This document shows, piece after piece, positions 8,143-17,783 of a stretch of 64,000 bases of DNA. A program made the position numbers and the translations under genes. How positions within the stretch are numbered: position 1 is the first letter of the stretch; each line of letters begins with the position of its first letter. The DNA comes from Campylobacterota bacterium (GTDB lineage: Bacteria > Campylobacterota > Campylobacteria > Campylobacterales > Sulfurovaceae): positions 100,782 to 164,781 of the forward strand of contig QKDN01000002.1 of assembly GCA_003252535.1 (NCBI GenBank), read 5' to 3'. A model generated the notes under the pieces. That model saw nothing but the letters and a program-made list of their open reading frames with translations, made no database searches and was not told where the DNA came from.

Positions 8143-8739
8143 ATGGCAATCATAGTCAACAAAGAAGAGAAGCGCCGTCAGATCGCGATGGCATGCGAAG
8201 AGCTCCTGCTCGAACATGGCATCAGGAATATAACGATCTCTCAGATTGCCAAAACCGCAGGGGTTGGCAAGGGGACGATCTATGAGTATTTTGCCAACAA
8301 AGAAGAGATCGTCTTTGAGATCATGTCACTGTTCATCGTGAAACACACGCATAATCTTCAACTGATCATCGACAGTGATATCGGGATGAAGGAGAAGCTA
8401 GTGATGTTCTTCACCCGGATATTCGATGAAGTCAATGAAGAACACCTGCGGCTTTACCGGGAATTCATCGCGATATCGCTCCAGGGTGCGACCGACGAAA
8501 TGGTGGAATTCAGTACGGCATGCAGGCTGCGATTCATCGAAATGGTCAAAGAACTGATCAGGCAGGGGATCGATAAGGGTGAGATCAGACCCGAGACGAT
8601 CGATCTGGCAGATACATGGATGATCTACGCAACAGGACTTACCATAGATTCGAAACTGACGACGCTGTACCAAAAAAAGGAGATCGTGAGGATGATCGAG
8701 AACATATTCAATATAGTAAAGACCAAGGAGAAGGAATGA
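8143..8739 (+). CDS. TetR/AcrR family transcriptional regulator
   Basis: 198 residues. Residues 10-58 carry the TetR helix-turn-helix: QIAMACEELLLEHGIRNITI, then ISQIAKTAGVGKGTIYEYF with the recognition helix. The rest is an alpha-helical ligand-binding and dimer domain. It is the first gene of an operon with tolC, adaptor and RND genes, overlapping the tolC start by four bases (ATGA). A palindromic operator directly upstream points to control of the whole operon by a compound that the pump exports. The inducer cannot be told from sequence. Confidence 0.93.
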   Translation: MAIIVNKEEKRRQIAMACEELLLEHGIRNITISQIAKTAGVGKGTIYEYFANKEEIVFEIMSLFIVKHTHNLQLIIDSDIGMKEKLVMFFTRIFDEVNEEHLRLYREFIAISLQGATDEMVEFSTACRLRFIEMVKELIRQGIDKGEIRPETIDLADTWMIYATGLTIDSKLTTLYQKKEIVRMIENIFNIVKTKEKE

Positions 8740-9983
8740 AGAAAATACTGATGGCGCTGATGCCGCTGGCAGTGATGGCGCAGGGATATTCACTGGAATA
8801 TCTCATATCGAAAGCCGACAGGAACAACTACCAGCTCAAAGCAAAAGAGCTTGAGATCAAAGCGAAGAACGCTGAGGTACTCTCGAAGGAGAGCAGCTTC
8901 TGGCCCACGCTCGATATCTACGCATCGCATGTCAATGCATGGCCGACGGCATTGACATCACCGGGTGAGACGATCACCGCAGGGGTGACACTGAACGTAG
9001 ATATCTATGACGGCGGACGCAAAAAGGCGCTTCTCGAGGCGAAGATGCTCGAGAAGAGGGCAAGCCGCTTCGAGAGGGATGCATTTTCCAAGAGCTTGAC
9101 CCTCGATATCGTCAACAGATACTACGGTGTGCTCAAGTACGAAGCCCTGCTCCATGCGCTCGAGCAGCAGTCGCACGAACTGGCAGCCCAGATCAGCCGG
9201 ATGAAGAAGTTCTACGCGTCCGGCCTTGCGACACAGGAAGATATCGACAGACTCCAGGCAGAGTATGACGAGAACGACTATGCGATCTCAAGCACAAAAC
9301 TGGCACTCGTAGAGAACCGTGAAAATCTTCAGCTCCTTACGGGTATCAGGGTCAGTGGACTCAGATATAATCATTTCAGGGAACCAAAAAAAGTCTACTT
9401 CGAGCCGAGCGAAGCGACACTGATGATCAAGACCGGTGCGAACGTGATCGGCAAGAACGCCGAAGCAATCGAGGCAGGCTACAAACCGCAGGTGACCCTC
9501 AGCGATACTTACCGCCGTTCGAAGTTTAACGATACGAAGAATATGATCGGATTTGACCCGAGCGAAATGCTCCTTGAAGAGGAGAACAAGCTCAGTGTGA
9601 ATGTCGGTATGAGGATATTCGACAACGGCAAGATCAAACATGACGCAGAGTCCCTCAAGTACCAGAAGATGGCCGCAGAATCGAACTATATCCACGCATT
9701 GCGGGCACAGAAGATGAACTTCCAGATCGCCGGAAAGCGACTCGAGGCGATCCGTGACAAACGTAAGAGTACCCAGAGTGCGCTCAAAGCGACCCAGAGT
9801 ACTTACCATGCGATCGTACAGAAGTTCGAGGCGGGTGTCGTCGATAACATCACCTATCTTGACGCACTCAACAAAATGACCCTCGCACGTGCCAAGGACA
9901 AAGAGACGGCATACGACTACGAGATCGCCAAATCGATCTACTATTTCTACGCAGGCAAAAACCCCAAGGAGTATATCAGATGA
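8736..9983 (+). CDS. TolC family outer membrane efflux protein
   Basis: 415 residues from the ATG that overlaps the regulator stop; this start gives a proper signal peptide (MKKILMALMPLAVMAQG). Two long coiled-coil repeats (about 90-200 and 290-400) with the outer-membrane efflux pattern, for instance SVNVGMRIFDNGKIKHD and AGVVDNITYLDALNKM, as in the OEP repeats. It forms the outer-membrane duct for the downstream RND pump. The next gene starts inside its stop (ATGA). Slightly shorter than E. coli TolC but typical for this family. Confidence 0.9.
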   Translation: MKKILMALMPLAVMAQGYSLEYLISKADRNNYQLKAKELEIKAKNAEVLSKESSFWPTLDIYASHVNAWPTALTSPGETITAGVTLNVDIYDGGRKKALLEAKMLEKRASRFERDAFSKSLTLDIVNRYYGVLKYEALLHALEQQSHELAAQISRMKKFYASGLATQEDIDRLQAEYDENDYAISSTKLALVENRENLQLLTGIRVSGLRYNHFREPKKVYFEPSEATLMIKTGANVIGKNAEAIEAGYKPQVTLSDTYRRSKFNDTKNMIGFDPSEMLLEEENKLSVNVGMRIFDNGKIKHDAESLKYQKMAAESNYIHALRAQKMNFQIAGKRLEAIRDKRKSTQSALKATQSTYHAIVQKFEAGVVDNITYLDALNKMTLARAKDKETAYDYEIAKSIYYFYAGKNPKEYIR

Positions 9984-10690
9984 AAAAAATGTTCACATTC
10001 ATAGCGGCTTCGGTATCGATGCTGCAAGCAGCCGAGGTCTACGCGACCTTCACGGTAGAGGCGCTCAAAAGTGCCAACCTTGCGTTCAGCAGCAGCGGTA
10101 TCGTCGACGAAGTGCTCGTCGATGTCGCCACAGAGGTCAAGAAGGACCAGATACTCGTCAAGCTTCAGAGCGGCGATATCCAGGCGATGATCGACACTTC
10201 CAAGACCAACCTTTTCTACGCCAAGAGAGAGTACGACAGACAGCTCCAGATCAAGAACATCATCGACAAATCCAAGCTCGACTCCTATGCGCTCAACTAT
10301 GACAAAGCCAAGAACCAGCTCGCCTACGAGGAGGAGCTCATGGACAAGACGATCCTCAAAGCCCCGTTCGACGGCGTGATCGTCAGCAAGAGCGTCGAGG
10401 CGGGAGATGTCGTCAGCGGCGCGATGATCCGCACCATCATGCAGATCGAAAGTATCGATGCCCAGAAACTGGTCATGAACATCGACCAGAAGTACTGGAA
10501 GCAGATCAAGGTGGGACAGAAGTTCCGCTACAAAGTGGACGGTGACTCCAAAAGCTACGAAGGGACGATATCCAAGATATACCCATCTGCCAACCAGAAC
10601 AACCGCAAGCTTACCGCAGAGGTCAATGTCACCGGGTTCGTCACAGGTCTCTACGGCGAGGGGTATATCGATATACCCGACCAGAAGTAG
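9980..10690 (+). CDS. RND efflux periplasmic adaptor (membrane fusion protein)
   Basis: 236 residues with a signal peptide (residues 1-18, ending MLQAAE). The biotinyl-lipoyl-like halves are visible as SSGIVDEVLVDVATEVKKDQ and KAPFDGVIVSKSVEAGDVV with a short helical hairpin between, followed by a beta-barrel region. It joins the inner-membrane pump to the TolC duct. It is short for an AcrA-type adaptor (usually 350-400), with a reduced hairpin and no membrane-proximal domain of normal length. Overlap with tolC and a 6-base gap to the RND gene show a single operon. Confidence 0.88.
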   Translation: MKKMFTFIAASVSMLQAAEVYATFTVEALKSANLAFSSSGIVDEVLVDVATEVKKDQILVKLQSGDIQAMIDTSKTNLFYAKREYDRQLQIKNIIDKSKLDSYALNYDKAKNQLAYEEELMDKTILKAPFDGVIVSKSVEAGDVVSGAMIRTIMQIESIDAQKLVMNIDQKYWKQIKVGQKFRYKVDGDSKSYEGTISKIYPSANQNNRKLTAEVNVTGFVTGLYGEGYIDIPDQK

Positions 10691-10696
10691 GTTCTT

Positions 10697-13600
10697 ATGT
10701 ATAAAATAGCGATCAATAGACCCATTACGACACTGATGTATGTCGTGACCCTGTTGATATTCGGCTGGATGAGCTTCAAGAGCATGCCCTCGGCGCTCTT
10801 CCCGAATGTCGACTTCCCGATGGTCACGATCAAGACGATCTACCCGGGTGTAGAGTCATCGACGATAGAGTCGCAGGTCACGGACAAGATAGAAGAGGTG
10901 ATCTCAAGCATCGGCGGGGTGGATGATATCATCTCCACCAGCTCCGAGGGGGCGAGCGTCATCATGGTCAAGTTCTCGCTCGAGCGGGATATCGACGAAG
11001 CGGCCAACGATGTGCGCGACAAAGTCTCGGCGGTCATATTGCCAAACGACTGTAAGGCACCTCTGGTCAGCAAGCTCGATGTCGGCGGTGCAGCGGTGGT
11101 CAATATCTTCGTCACTGCCAAGAAAGAGTCTCTCAAGAACCTTATGCTTTTTGCCGACGAGAAGGTCAAGCCCAGACTCCAGAAGATCAACGGCGTAGGG
11201 GCGGTCAATATCGTCGGTTACAAAGACCGTGAGATCAAGATCTACCCCGATCCGAGCACCCTCAACAAGCTCGGCATCACCGTCAGCGAGCTCAATGCCA
11301 TCGTCTCCCGTGAGAACGTCAAGATCGGCGGCGGCAAGCTCATCAGCAAGGAGAAGGAGTTCACCCTCAAGACCCGCGCCGATGCTCTCACCATCGAAGA
11401 GCTCAGGGACATCGTCATCAAGGATGATATCAAGCTGCGAGATGTCGCCCGTGTCGAGGACACCCTCAGCGATGCCAAGAGCTATGCCTCGTACAACGGC
11501 ACCGAAGGGGTGATGATCGGCGTCCAGAAGATATCGGGAACCAACACCCTCGATATCGTCCAGAGGGTCAAGGACGCAGTCCCCGAACTGACCAAGATCG
11601 CGGGTGAGAACTACGGTATCATGGTACTCCAGGATACCTCGCCGTTCATCATCCACTCTCTCCATGATGTCGAGTTCGACCTTATCTACGGTGCGGTTCT
11701 TGCGGTCATCATCATCTTTGTGTTCCTGAGAAACTTCACGATCACGCTCGTCTCGGCGCTCTCGATCCCGGCATCGATCCTGGGCACGCTGGCGCTGATG
11801 AACTTCATGGGGTACGACCTCAACAAGATGACCCTCATCGGTCTCACCCTCTCGATAGGTATCATCATCGATGACGCCATCGTCGTCCTCGAGAACATCT
11901 ACAAGAAGATGGAGCACGGGATGGGCAAGTTCGAAGCGGCATTCGAAGGGACGAAAGAGATGGCATTCTCGATCCTCGCGATCTCGGCGATGCTTCTCGC
12001 GGTCTTCATTCCGGTGGCCAATATGAGCGGGATCGTCGGGAAGTTCTTCGAGAGTTTCGCGATGACGGTCGGGTTCGCGGTCATCATCTCGTACTCTGTT
12101 GCGATGAGCTTCATGCCGAGCCTCAGTGCCCGTGCACTGCACAAGGGAGAGAGCCGTTTTTACAACCTCACCGAGCCCTTCTTCAAGCTCCTTGAGAAAA
12201 TGTATGAGAAGACACTGAAGTTCGTCCTGCGATTCAGGAAGACCACTCTGATCCTCGTCCTCGTCACCTTCTTCGGGAGTCTCAGTCTCTTTCCGAAGAT
12301 CGGTATGGACTTCATCCCCAAAGAGGACAAAGCGGAGTTCGAGATAGCGCTCAAGTCAAAGGCAGGTATCTCACTCGAGCAGATGATCATCAACAGCAAA
12401 AAGATCGAAGATATCGTCCGCGCCGACAGCAATGTCGACTCGACGACCCTCAGCGTAGGGTACAACTCCACACAGGAGAAGAACAAGGCGGTGATCTATG
12501 TCAAGCTCATCGACAAGGATAAGCGAACGAAGCACCAGGAGGTGATCATCCAGGAGTTCAGGGAGAAACTCGCCCCGTACAACAACGCCGATATGTTCAT
12601 CACCGCAGCTGCGATCCCCAATGTCAAGGGTGCCGGTGTATCGGTACCATACCAGATCGTCCTCAAGTCCGATTCGTTCGAGAAGCTTGAAGAGGCTACC
12701 AAAAAACTACAGGAATATCTGGCACAGAAACCGGGCTTCAAGGATATCGACAGCAACCTCGACGAGGGGAAACCGCAGATCGATATCGTCATCGACAGGC
12801 TCGGCGCCAACCGTCTGGGTATCTCCGCGACCGATATCTCGATGGCGATCTCCACGGCATTCTCCAGCGATATGGAGATATCCTACTTCGAGGAGAACGG
12901 CAAGCAGTACAATATCACACTCCGCTTCGACGATGCGAGCAGGGTGAGGATCGAAGATATCAAGAAGATACAGCTGCGCGCCAAGAACGGAGAGCTTGTC
13001 TACCTCGACGGTCTCGTGAGCTTCGAGGACAACAAGGCGCTTGCGGCGATCTATCACTTCGACCGCAAGCGACAGGTCACCGTCTACGCCGATCTCTTCG
13101 GACTCGACCTCGGCGGTGCGGTCAACTATACCAAGGCGAAGATCGACGAGCTGATGCCTGAGGGTGTCGAGTACCGCTTCACCGGCTTCGCCGAAGAGAT
13201 GGTCAAGACCGGGAAGGCGTTCGGCGCTGCTCTCGGGCTATCGATTATCCTGATGTTCATTATTTTGGCTATCCTCTACGAGTCGCTGATCCAGCCGGTC
13301 ATCATAATGATGGCGCTGCCCCTCTCGATCATCGGGGTGATGCTCGCCCTCTTCGTGAGCGGGCAGCACTTCAGCCTCTTCGTCATGATCGGCTTCATGC
13401 TCCTCATGGGTATGGTCGGCAAGAACGCCGTCCTTCTGGTGGACTTCGCCAACAACGCGATCAAAGAGGGGAAAACAGCCGACGAGGCGCTGGTAGAGGC
13501 GGGTGAGAAGAGGCTCCGTCCGATCCTCATGACGACCATCGCGATGGTCTTCGCGATGGTACCGCTGGCGATCAGCACATCGCTGGGGAGCGAGACCAAA

Positions 13601-13741
13601 GCGCCGATGGCGATAGCGGTCATCGGAGGTCTCATCAGCTCGATGCTCCTCACCCTCCTCGTCGTCCCGGTCATCTACAGGCTCATCAACCCGATCGACC
13701 AGTGGCTCAGAAAATGGTACGAGACCGGGAAGGTTTCGTAA
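10697..13741 (+). CDS. RND efflux permease (AcrB/HAE-1 or HME type)
   Basis: 1014 residues with the standard RND layout: one N-terminal helix, a large periplasmic loop, helices 2-6, a cytoplasmic break near residue 500, and the same again in the second half. The proton-relay stretch GLTLSIGIIIDDAIVVLENI carries the paired Asp of helix 4, and MGMVGKNAVLLVDFANN is the helix-10 motif with Lys. It exports compounds from the periplasm or inner membrane using the proton gradient. No heavy-metal signature is obvious, so drug, bile or solvent export is likelier. Upstream TetR, TolC and adaptor genes complete the pump. Confidence 0.95.
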   Translation: MYKIAINRPITTLMYVVTLLIFGWMSFKSMPSALFPNVDFPMVTIKTIYPGVESSTIESQVTDKIEEVISSIGGVDDIISTSSEGASVIMVKFSLERDIDEAANDVRDKVSAVILPNDCKAPLVSKLDVGGAAVVNIFVTAKKESLKNLMLFADEKVKPRLQKINGVGAVNIVGYKDREIKIYPDPSTLNKLGITVSELNAIVSRENVKIGGGKLISKEKEFTLKTRADALTIEELRDIVIKDDIKLRDVARVEDTLSDAKSYASYNGTEGVMIGVQKISGTNTLDIVQRVKDAVPELTKIAGENYGIMVLQDTSPFIIHSLHDVEFDLIYGAVLAVIIIFVFLRNFTITLVSALSIPASILGTLALMNFMGYDLNKMTLIGLTLSIGIIIDDAIVVLENIYKKMEHGMGKFEAAFEGTKEMAFSILAISAMLLAVFIPVANMSGIVGKFFESFAMTVGFAVIISYSVAMSFMPSLSARALHKGESRFYNLTEPFFKLLEKMYEKTLKFVLRFRKTTLILVLVTFFGSLSLFPKIGMDFIPKEDKAEFEIALKSKAGISLEQMIINSKKIEDIVRADSNVDSTTLSVGYNSTQEKNKAVIYVKLIDKDKRTKHQEVIIQEFREKLAPYNNADMFITAAAIPNVKGAGVSVPYQIVLKSDSFEKLEEATKKLQEYLAQKPGFKDIDSNLDEGKPQIDIVIDRLGANRLGISATDISMAISTAFSSDMEISYFEENGKQYNITLRFDDASRVRIEDIKKIQLRAKNGELVYLDGLVSFEDNKALAAIYHFDRKRQVTVYADLFGLDLGGAVNYTKAKIDELMPEGVEYRFTGFAEEMVKTGKAFGAALGLSIILMFIILAILYESLIQPVIIMMALPLSIIGVMLALFVSGQHFSLFVMIGFMLLMGMVGKNAVLLVDFANNAIKEGKTADEALVEAGEKRLRPILMTTIAMVFAMVPLAISTSLGSETKAPMAIAVIGGLISSMLLTLLVVPVIYRLINPIDQWLRKWYETGKVS

Positions 13742-13790
13742 GGGTTGTTAACTACGGTCAGGGAGTGGACTCCATTCCTCTCCCGTCAGG

Positions 13791-13812
13791 CGGAGCTGAA
13801 GCACCGGCTCCG
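13791..13812 (+). terminator. Weak hairpin behind the RND operon
   Basis: CGGAGC and GCTCCG can pair around a 10-base loop about 50 bases after the permease stop. A second small hairpin (GGAGT/ACTCC) lies before it. T-rich sequence appears only later, so termination is possible but not proven. Confidence 0.3.
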
Positions 13813-13890
13813 TTACACCGATCCTCCCATCTGTTCTATTTAAACCAGATTATCATATAATATAAAAAAATATTATCTAGGTCTTCGGTG

Positions 13891-14370
13891 ATGGGTAGAG
13901 TATTGATCCTGGTATTGTTGTTCGTCGTTGCGCTGCTCTCGGACGAGAAAAAGCAGCTTACCTCACCCGAGGAGACCCTCGCGCTCCTTGAGGGGATCAA
14001 GGGTGAAGCGATCGTTATCGGCAGCGGTCCGAAAGAAGTGCACTCGTTCATCGATCCCTACTGCTCCATGTCACAGCTCTATATACAGCAGCTTTTCAAA
14101 AACCGCTCGCAAATGGCAGCCAAATACACCGTCTATATCTATCTCTACGAGCTCAAACGCAAGAACTCCGCCGCTATGATAGAGAATATCTACGATGCCA
14201 AGGACAAGGTCTATATGATCACGCAGGTGATGGTGGAGAAGCAGGCCATGGAGGTCGAACGGCTCGAAGACAGCGATATCAACGAAAAGATAGAGAAGAT
14301 ATCAAAGGTAGCGCAGAAGATCGGGGTATTCAAAAGACCCTTTATTATCACCAACGGAAAGGCACAATAG
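13891..14370 (+). CDS. Secreted thioredoxin-fold protein with CxxS site
   Basis: 159 residues from the ATG (a GTG lies one codon earlier). A signal peptide (VLILVLLFVVALLS) precedes a DsbC/DsbG-like core: HSFIDPYCSMSQLYIQQLF corresponds to the F-x-D-P-x-C-x-x-C helix, but the second Cys is Ser (CSMS). RPFIITNGKAQ at the end carries the cis-Pro loop. A CxxS site can bind or reduce mixed disulfides but cannot form an internal one. The gene abuts an MMPL-type RND gene with no gap, so the two probably work together. Substrate unknown. Confidence 0.65.
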   Translation: MGRVLILVLLFVVALLSDEKKQLTSPEETLALLEGIKGEAIVIGSGPKEVHSFIDPYCSMSQLYIQQLFKNRSQMAAKYTVYIYLYELKRKNSAAMIENIYDAKDKVYMITQVMVEKQAMEVERLEDSDINEKIEKISKVAQKIGVFKRPFIITNGKAQ

Positions 14371-16428
14371 ATGATCATACACTTTATCCAACAGGTACGG
14401 CAGAGACGCCTCTATATACTCATAGCGCTGCTGGCGCTGACGATATACGGGGCGTTCTCCGTACGGATGAGCCTGATCGGGGATAACGAGAGCAACTGGA
14501 TCAAAGGCTCCAAAGAGTACCTCAAGCTCCGCGGCATGGACCAGAACGAGGTATTCGTCAAAAAGATCATCTTCCCCATCCCCCTGGATGATGTGAAGGA
14601 GAAGGAGTTCATGGAGCTCGAGAAGGTCTACCGCCACCTGGAGAAGAACGGGGATATCTACAAGATCAGCTCGATCTTCACCTATCCCTTCGTCGTCAAA
14701 CATACCGACGGTGAGTCGTCCTTCACACAGGTGATGACGCTGGCCGAGAGCGAAGAGGGGGAGCGGTACAAGCTGTTCCGTGAAAATATCGCCAAGTTCA
14801 GGCAGTTCAACAATGCCGCACATGAGAGGATATGTTTCTACCTTCTGAGCAAATCGGAAAACCGTATCCAAAGTGTCCCGACCACCCTGAACTACTCGAT
14901 CACCAATCCGAAGGCGAACAAGAACGGGATAGGGGAGGGGACGCTCCTTGCGGGGCTGATTGTCACCCTCTTCGTGATACTGCTCGTAGCGTTCAAGAAT
15001 CTCTCGGCCCCTCTGAGCGGCGTGATTTTCATCGCCGTGACGATGGTGTGGACGACCCTGATATTCGAGTGGATCATGGACGGTGCATCGTCACACATCT
15101 CGATACTGATCCTCTCATTCTGCGTATCGCTCATCGACTATATCTATATCTATTACAACTGGTTCATCTCCCACAAGTACTACTCGAGGGAGGAGGCACT
15201 GCCCAAGACGATCGACAGGACCTTCGTGCCGATATTCCTGACGACGGTGATCAATATCGTCGGTTTTGCCCTGCTGCTCTTCTCCGAATCGTATATGCTG
15301 CAATCGCTGAGCATCATGGTGATCATCGCTTCGATCGTGGGACTGGTGCTCAATTTCACCCTGCTCCCCGCCATGCTTTCGTTCTGCACTGTGGAGAAGC
15401 CTTCGCTCCTCTCCGAGAAGGTCTCGGGATTCCTCACGCGCCGTATACGTCATTACAACCATACCGTCGCCAAGATATTCTTCGCTGCGGTAGCGCTGCT
15501 GGGGATCGTGACGCTGCTGAGCTTCTACCAGAGCTCTTACTATGTCAAAACGGCGCAGAGCTCGAGGCTCATCAAGGTGCTGATCGACAGTTCGGAGCTT
15601 GATATGGCAGCGCTTCGGGAGATAGAGAAGCTTGTAGCAGAGATAGAGCCTTCGGATGATGTCGTCAAGATCGATTCGATCTATCATGCCCTCAAAGAGT
15701 TCCACCGCACCCAGAGTACGGAGCCGTTCGATCTGGCGAAGATCGATATCGACCAGTACGCTTTCATGCTCGATCTATCAGGCGGTCTGGATAAGTACAG
15801 GGAGGATGGGAAGTTCATCATAGACATCCACAGCCACGACCTGGAGGCGAAGAAGAGGCTGTTGGGCAAAATGCGCAAAGGGCAGGTGCCGATCGTCATC
15901 AAGGATATGGATTCGCTCCTCCAGAGCGCGAAGCTCGATACGATCAACGTGATGATCGCCCTCGTCCTCTTCATGATAGCGGTTGTGGGCGCTATCGTGA
16001 TGTGGCTGACCCGGAGGGTGGAGTATCTCGCCATCGCGATGCTGGTCAACGCCGTGCCGCTGGTCATCTTTTTCTCCTTCGTGTTCATCCTCTCGATCCC
16101 TGTCAAGCCCGAGATATTCATCTCGATGATCATCGCTATCGCCATCGCCAACGACGCGACGATCCACTTCATCTATTATCACAACCGATTCTGCGGTCAC
16201 TTCGATGTCAAAGGGCGTACGGGGGTCTATGAGCTTTTCACCTTCGTAGGGAGCCCGCTGCTGCTGGGCAATCTCATCCTGGCGTTCGTCTTTTTGCTGC
16301 TGGTATTCACCCATGTGCCGTCCATTACCGCCATAGGGCTCTTCAGCGCGGTACTGGTGATCCTCTCGATCCTCACCGATATCTTTATCATGCCTGTGCT
16401 CTTCCTGAGGTTCGTAGCGAAGAAGTAG
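14371..16428 (+). CDS. RND superfamily (MMPL-type) membrane protein
   Basis: 685 residues: one N-terminal helix, a periplasmic loop to about residue 190, a block of five helices (about 190-355), a second periplasmic loop (about 385-525) and five more helices. Acidic residues in helix 4 (SFCVSLIDYIYIYYNW) and helix 10 (IAIAIANDATIHFIYYHN) match the RND proton-relay positions. This small form is the RND_2/MMPL class that exports lipids or hydrophobic compounds. It starts on the base after the stop of the thioredoxin-fold gene. No TolC or adaptor is coupled, so it may move lipid between inner membrane and periplasm. Confidence 0.8.
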   Translation: MIIHFIQQVRQRRLYILIALLALTIYGAFSVRMSLIGDNESNWIKGSKEYLKLRGMDQNEVFVKKIIFPIPLDDVKEKEFMELEKVYRHLEKNGDIYKISSIFTYPFVVKHTDGESSFTQVMTLAESEEGERYKLFRENIAKFRQFNNAAHERICFYLLSKSENRIQSVPTTLNYSITNPKANKNGIGEGTLLAGLIVTLFVILLVAFKNLSAPLSGVIFIAVTMVWTTLIFEWIMDGASSHISILILSFCVSLIDYIYIYYNWFISHKYYSREEALPKTIDRTFVPIFLTTVINIVGFALLLFSESYMLQSLSIMVIIASIVGLVLNFTLLPAMLSFCTVEKPSLLSEKVSGFLTRRIRHYNHTVAKIFFAAVALLGIVTLLSFYQSSYYVKTAQSSRLIKVLIDSSELDMAALREIEKLVAEIEPSDDVVKIDSIYHALKEFHRTQSTEPFDLAKIDIDQYAFMLDLSGGLDKYREDGKFIIDIHSHDLEAKKRLLGKMRKGQVPIVIKDMDSLLQSAKLDTINVMIALVLFMIAVVGAIVMWLTRRVEYLAIAMLVNAVPLVIFFSFVFILSIPVKPEIFISMIIAIAIANDATIHFIYYHNRFCGHFDVKGRTGVYELFTFVGSPLLLGNLILAFVFLLLVFTHVPSITAIGLFSAVLVILSILTDIFIMPVLFLRFVAKK

Positions 16429-16475
16429 GGGTATGATGATCGTTATCCTGCGGTAGTCAAAGTTGTCGGGTTTGT

Positions 16476-16501
16476 AGGGTGGGTTTCCTGACCCACCTTT
16501 T
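16476..16501 (+). terminator. Hairpin behind the MMPL gene, copy 1 of an inverted repeat
   Basis: GGTGGGT pairs with ACCCACC around TTCCTG, followed directly by TTTTGTTT, a good rho-independent terminator for the plus strand. Its context, GTAGGGTGGGTTTCC, recurs inverted at 16556-16579. Confidence 0.7.
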
Positions 16502-16555
16502 GTTTCATTTGATAAAAATTGTACAATCTGAGAAATGTATGTGTGCGTTGTAAGC

Positions 16556-16579
16556 GGTGGGCTGGGAAGCCCACCCTAC
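16556..16579 (-). repeat. Hairpin repeat, copy 2, overlapping the end of the MFS gene
   Basis: Perfect 8-bp stem GGTGGGCT / AGCCCACC with a 4-base loop. Read on the minus strand it is GTAGGGTGGGCTTCCC, near-identical to copy 1 at 16476 in opposite orientation. The stop codon TAG of the MFS gene (16576-16578) is part of the repeat, so the repeat either supplied the stop or abuts it exactly. Confidence 0.6.
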
Positions 16580-17727
16580 GCTTTTCCCCTTATCAAAAAC
16601 ACCTTCACCATCCCTACCACGACCAAAATAGTCGTCCCCATGATCACGAAGAAGTGGTCGAGCCTGAAGTACTGTACCAGCGGGTAGGTGACGAACGGGG
16701 AGGCGAACTGACCCATGAAAAGGGCGCTGGTGAGATGGCTTGATGCCTTGATACGGTTGCGGTGGGTACTGAGGCTGAGCATCCAGGCGGTGGTATTGGT
16801 CATGAGTATCCCCCCGCCGAAGCCCATGATGGGCGAGGTGAGGAAGAAGAGGTAGACATTGTTGACATTGCCGATGAGGATGAACCCTATGCCGATGACG
16901 ACCATCCCCGTCATATAGATGGCAGGGAAACTATATCGTTTCTTGAGTCTGGCGAAGGTGATAGCCCCCAGCGCATTGGAGAGGAACGCAGTGGCGATGA
17001 TGGCGCCGGTGAGGAGGCTGCTTGCATGGAAATGCTCTATGATGAGGAAAGGTATCTGTGTGGGGAGGATATAGAAGATCACCATCAACAGGAACGCGAG
17101 GAAGTAGATGAATCCCATACGGCTCTCTGTCTCATTCTCCTGGGCATTGATCCTGTGGTGTACCTCCACAAGGCGGCTGTAGGCGATGAGAGCGATAGGG
17201 AGCCCTACGAGGTAGATGCCGAATGGATATCGCCAGTCGATATCGGCCAGTATGCCCCCGCCGATGATGAAGAATATCCCACCGAGCGCCATGAACGCAC
17301 TCTGGAGTCCCATGAACCGGTGCCTCTCCTCCTCGGCGAAGTAGTCCCCGACCAGTGAGGTCGAAACGATCATCAGGACGGCGATCGCCACGCCGAAGAA
17401 GAACCTCGAAAGGAGCATTTCATAGATACCGCCGAGGTAGAGCCCGGCACTTCCGAAGAGCGAGAAGAGGACCAGCCCGATGACGGTCGAACGTATCTTG
17501 CCGAACCTGTAGATAAAGCCTCCGAGGAACGGGGCGAGGAACGCGATGGCGAGCGAGGGGAGGGTGATCATCAGACGTGCGAGGAACTCTATGTGTTCGG
17601 TCCCTTCGTATGCTTTGGTCAGTAGCGGCAGCGTGGTGACGATAGCTACGTTGGACATCATTGTCATCATCGAGAGCAGCAGCAGGGTGAACTTGGTGGA
17701 TTGTGGGATATGTGGCTTGGCGAGCAT
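16576..17727 (-). CDS. MFS transporter
   Basis: 383 residues with about twelve membrane helices in two halves. The loop 2-3 signature GGFIYRFGKIRSTVIG is the MFS G-x-x-x-D/Y-R-x-G-R/K motif, and the second half repeats FARLKKRYSF in the same place. Helix 5 carries GGIFFIIGGGILADIDWRYPF, like the antiporter motif C of drug exporters. Likely a proton-coupled efflux carrier for small molecules in the inner membrane. Start chosen at ATG with AAAGG six bases before. It converges with the MMPL gene and lies 56 bases downstream of a diguanylate cyclase gene on the same strand. Confidence 0.88.
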   Translation of the reverse strand: MLAKPHIPQSTKFTLLLLSMMTMMSNVAIVTTLPLLTKAYEGTEHIEFLARLMITLPSLAIAFLAPFLGGFIYRFGKIRSTVIGLVLFSLFGSAGLYLGGIYEMLLSRFFFGVAIAVLMIVSTSLVGDYFAEEERHRFMGLQSAFMALGGIFFIIGGGILADIDWRYPFGIYLVGLPIALIAYSRLVEVHHRINAQENETESRMGFIYFLAFLLMVIFYILPTQIPFLIIEHFHASSLLTGAIIATAFLSNALGAITFARLKKRYSFPAIYMTGMVVIGIGFILIGNVNNVYLFFLTSPIMGFGGGILMTNTTAWMLSLSTHRNRIKASSHLTSALFMGQFASPFVTYPLVQYFRLDHFFVIMGTTILVVVGMVKVFLIRGKA

Positions 17728-17783
17728 GGGTAACCTTTGGGTGTTTAAAGAGGGAATTATACACCAAAGAGGAGAAATTTCCG

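Noticed and set aside
10904..12142. Long minus-strand open frame opposite the RND permease
   Set aside because: It is rich in Asp/Arg/Glu/His, lacks any domain pattern and mirrors the GC-biased coding of the permease; a shadow frame.
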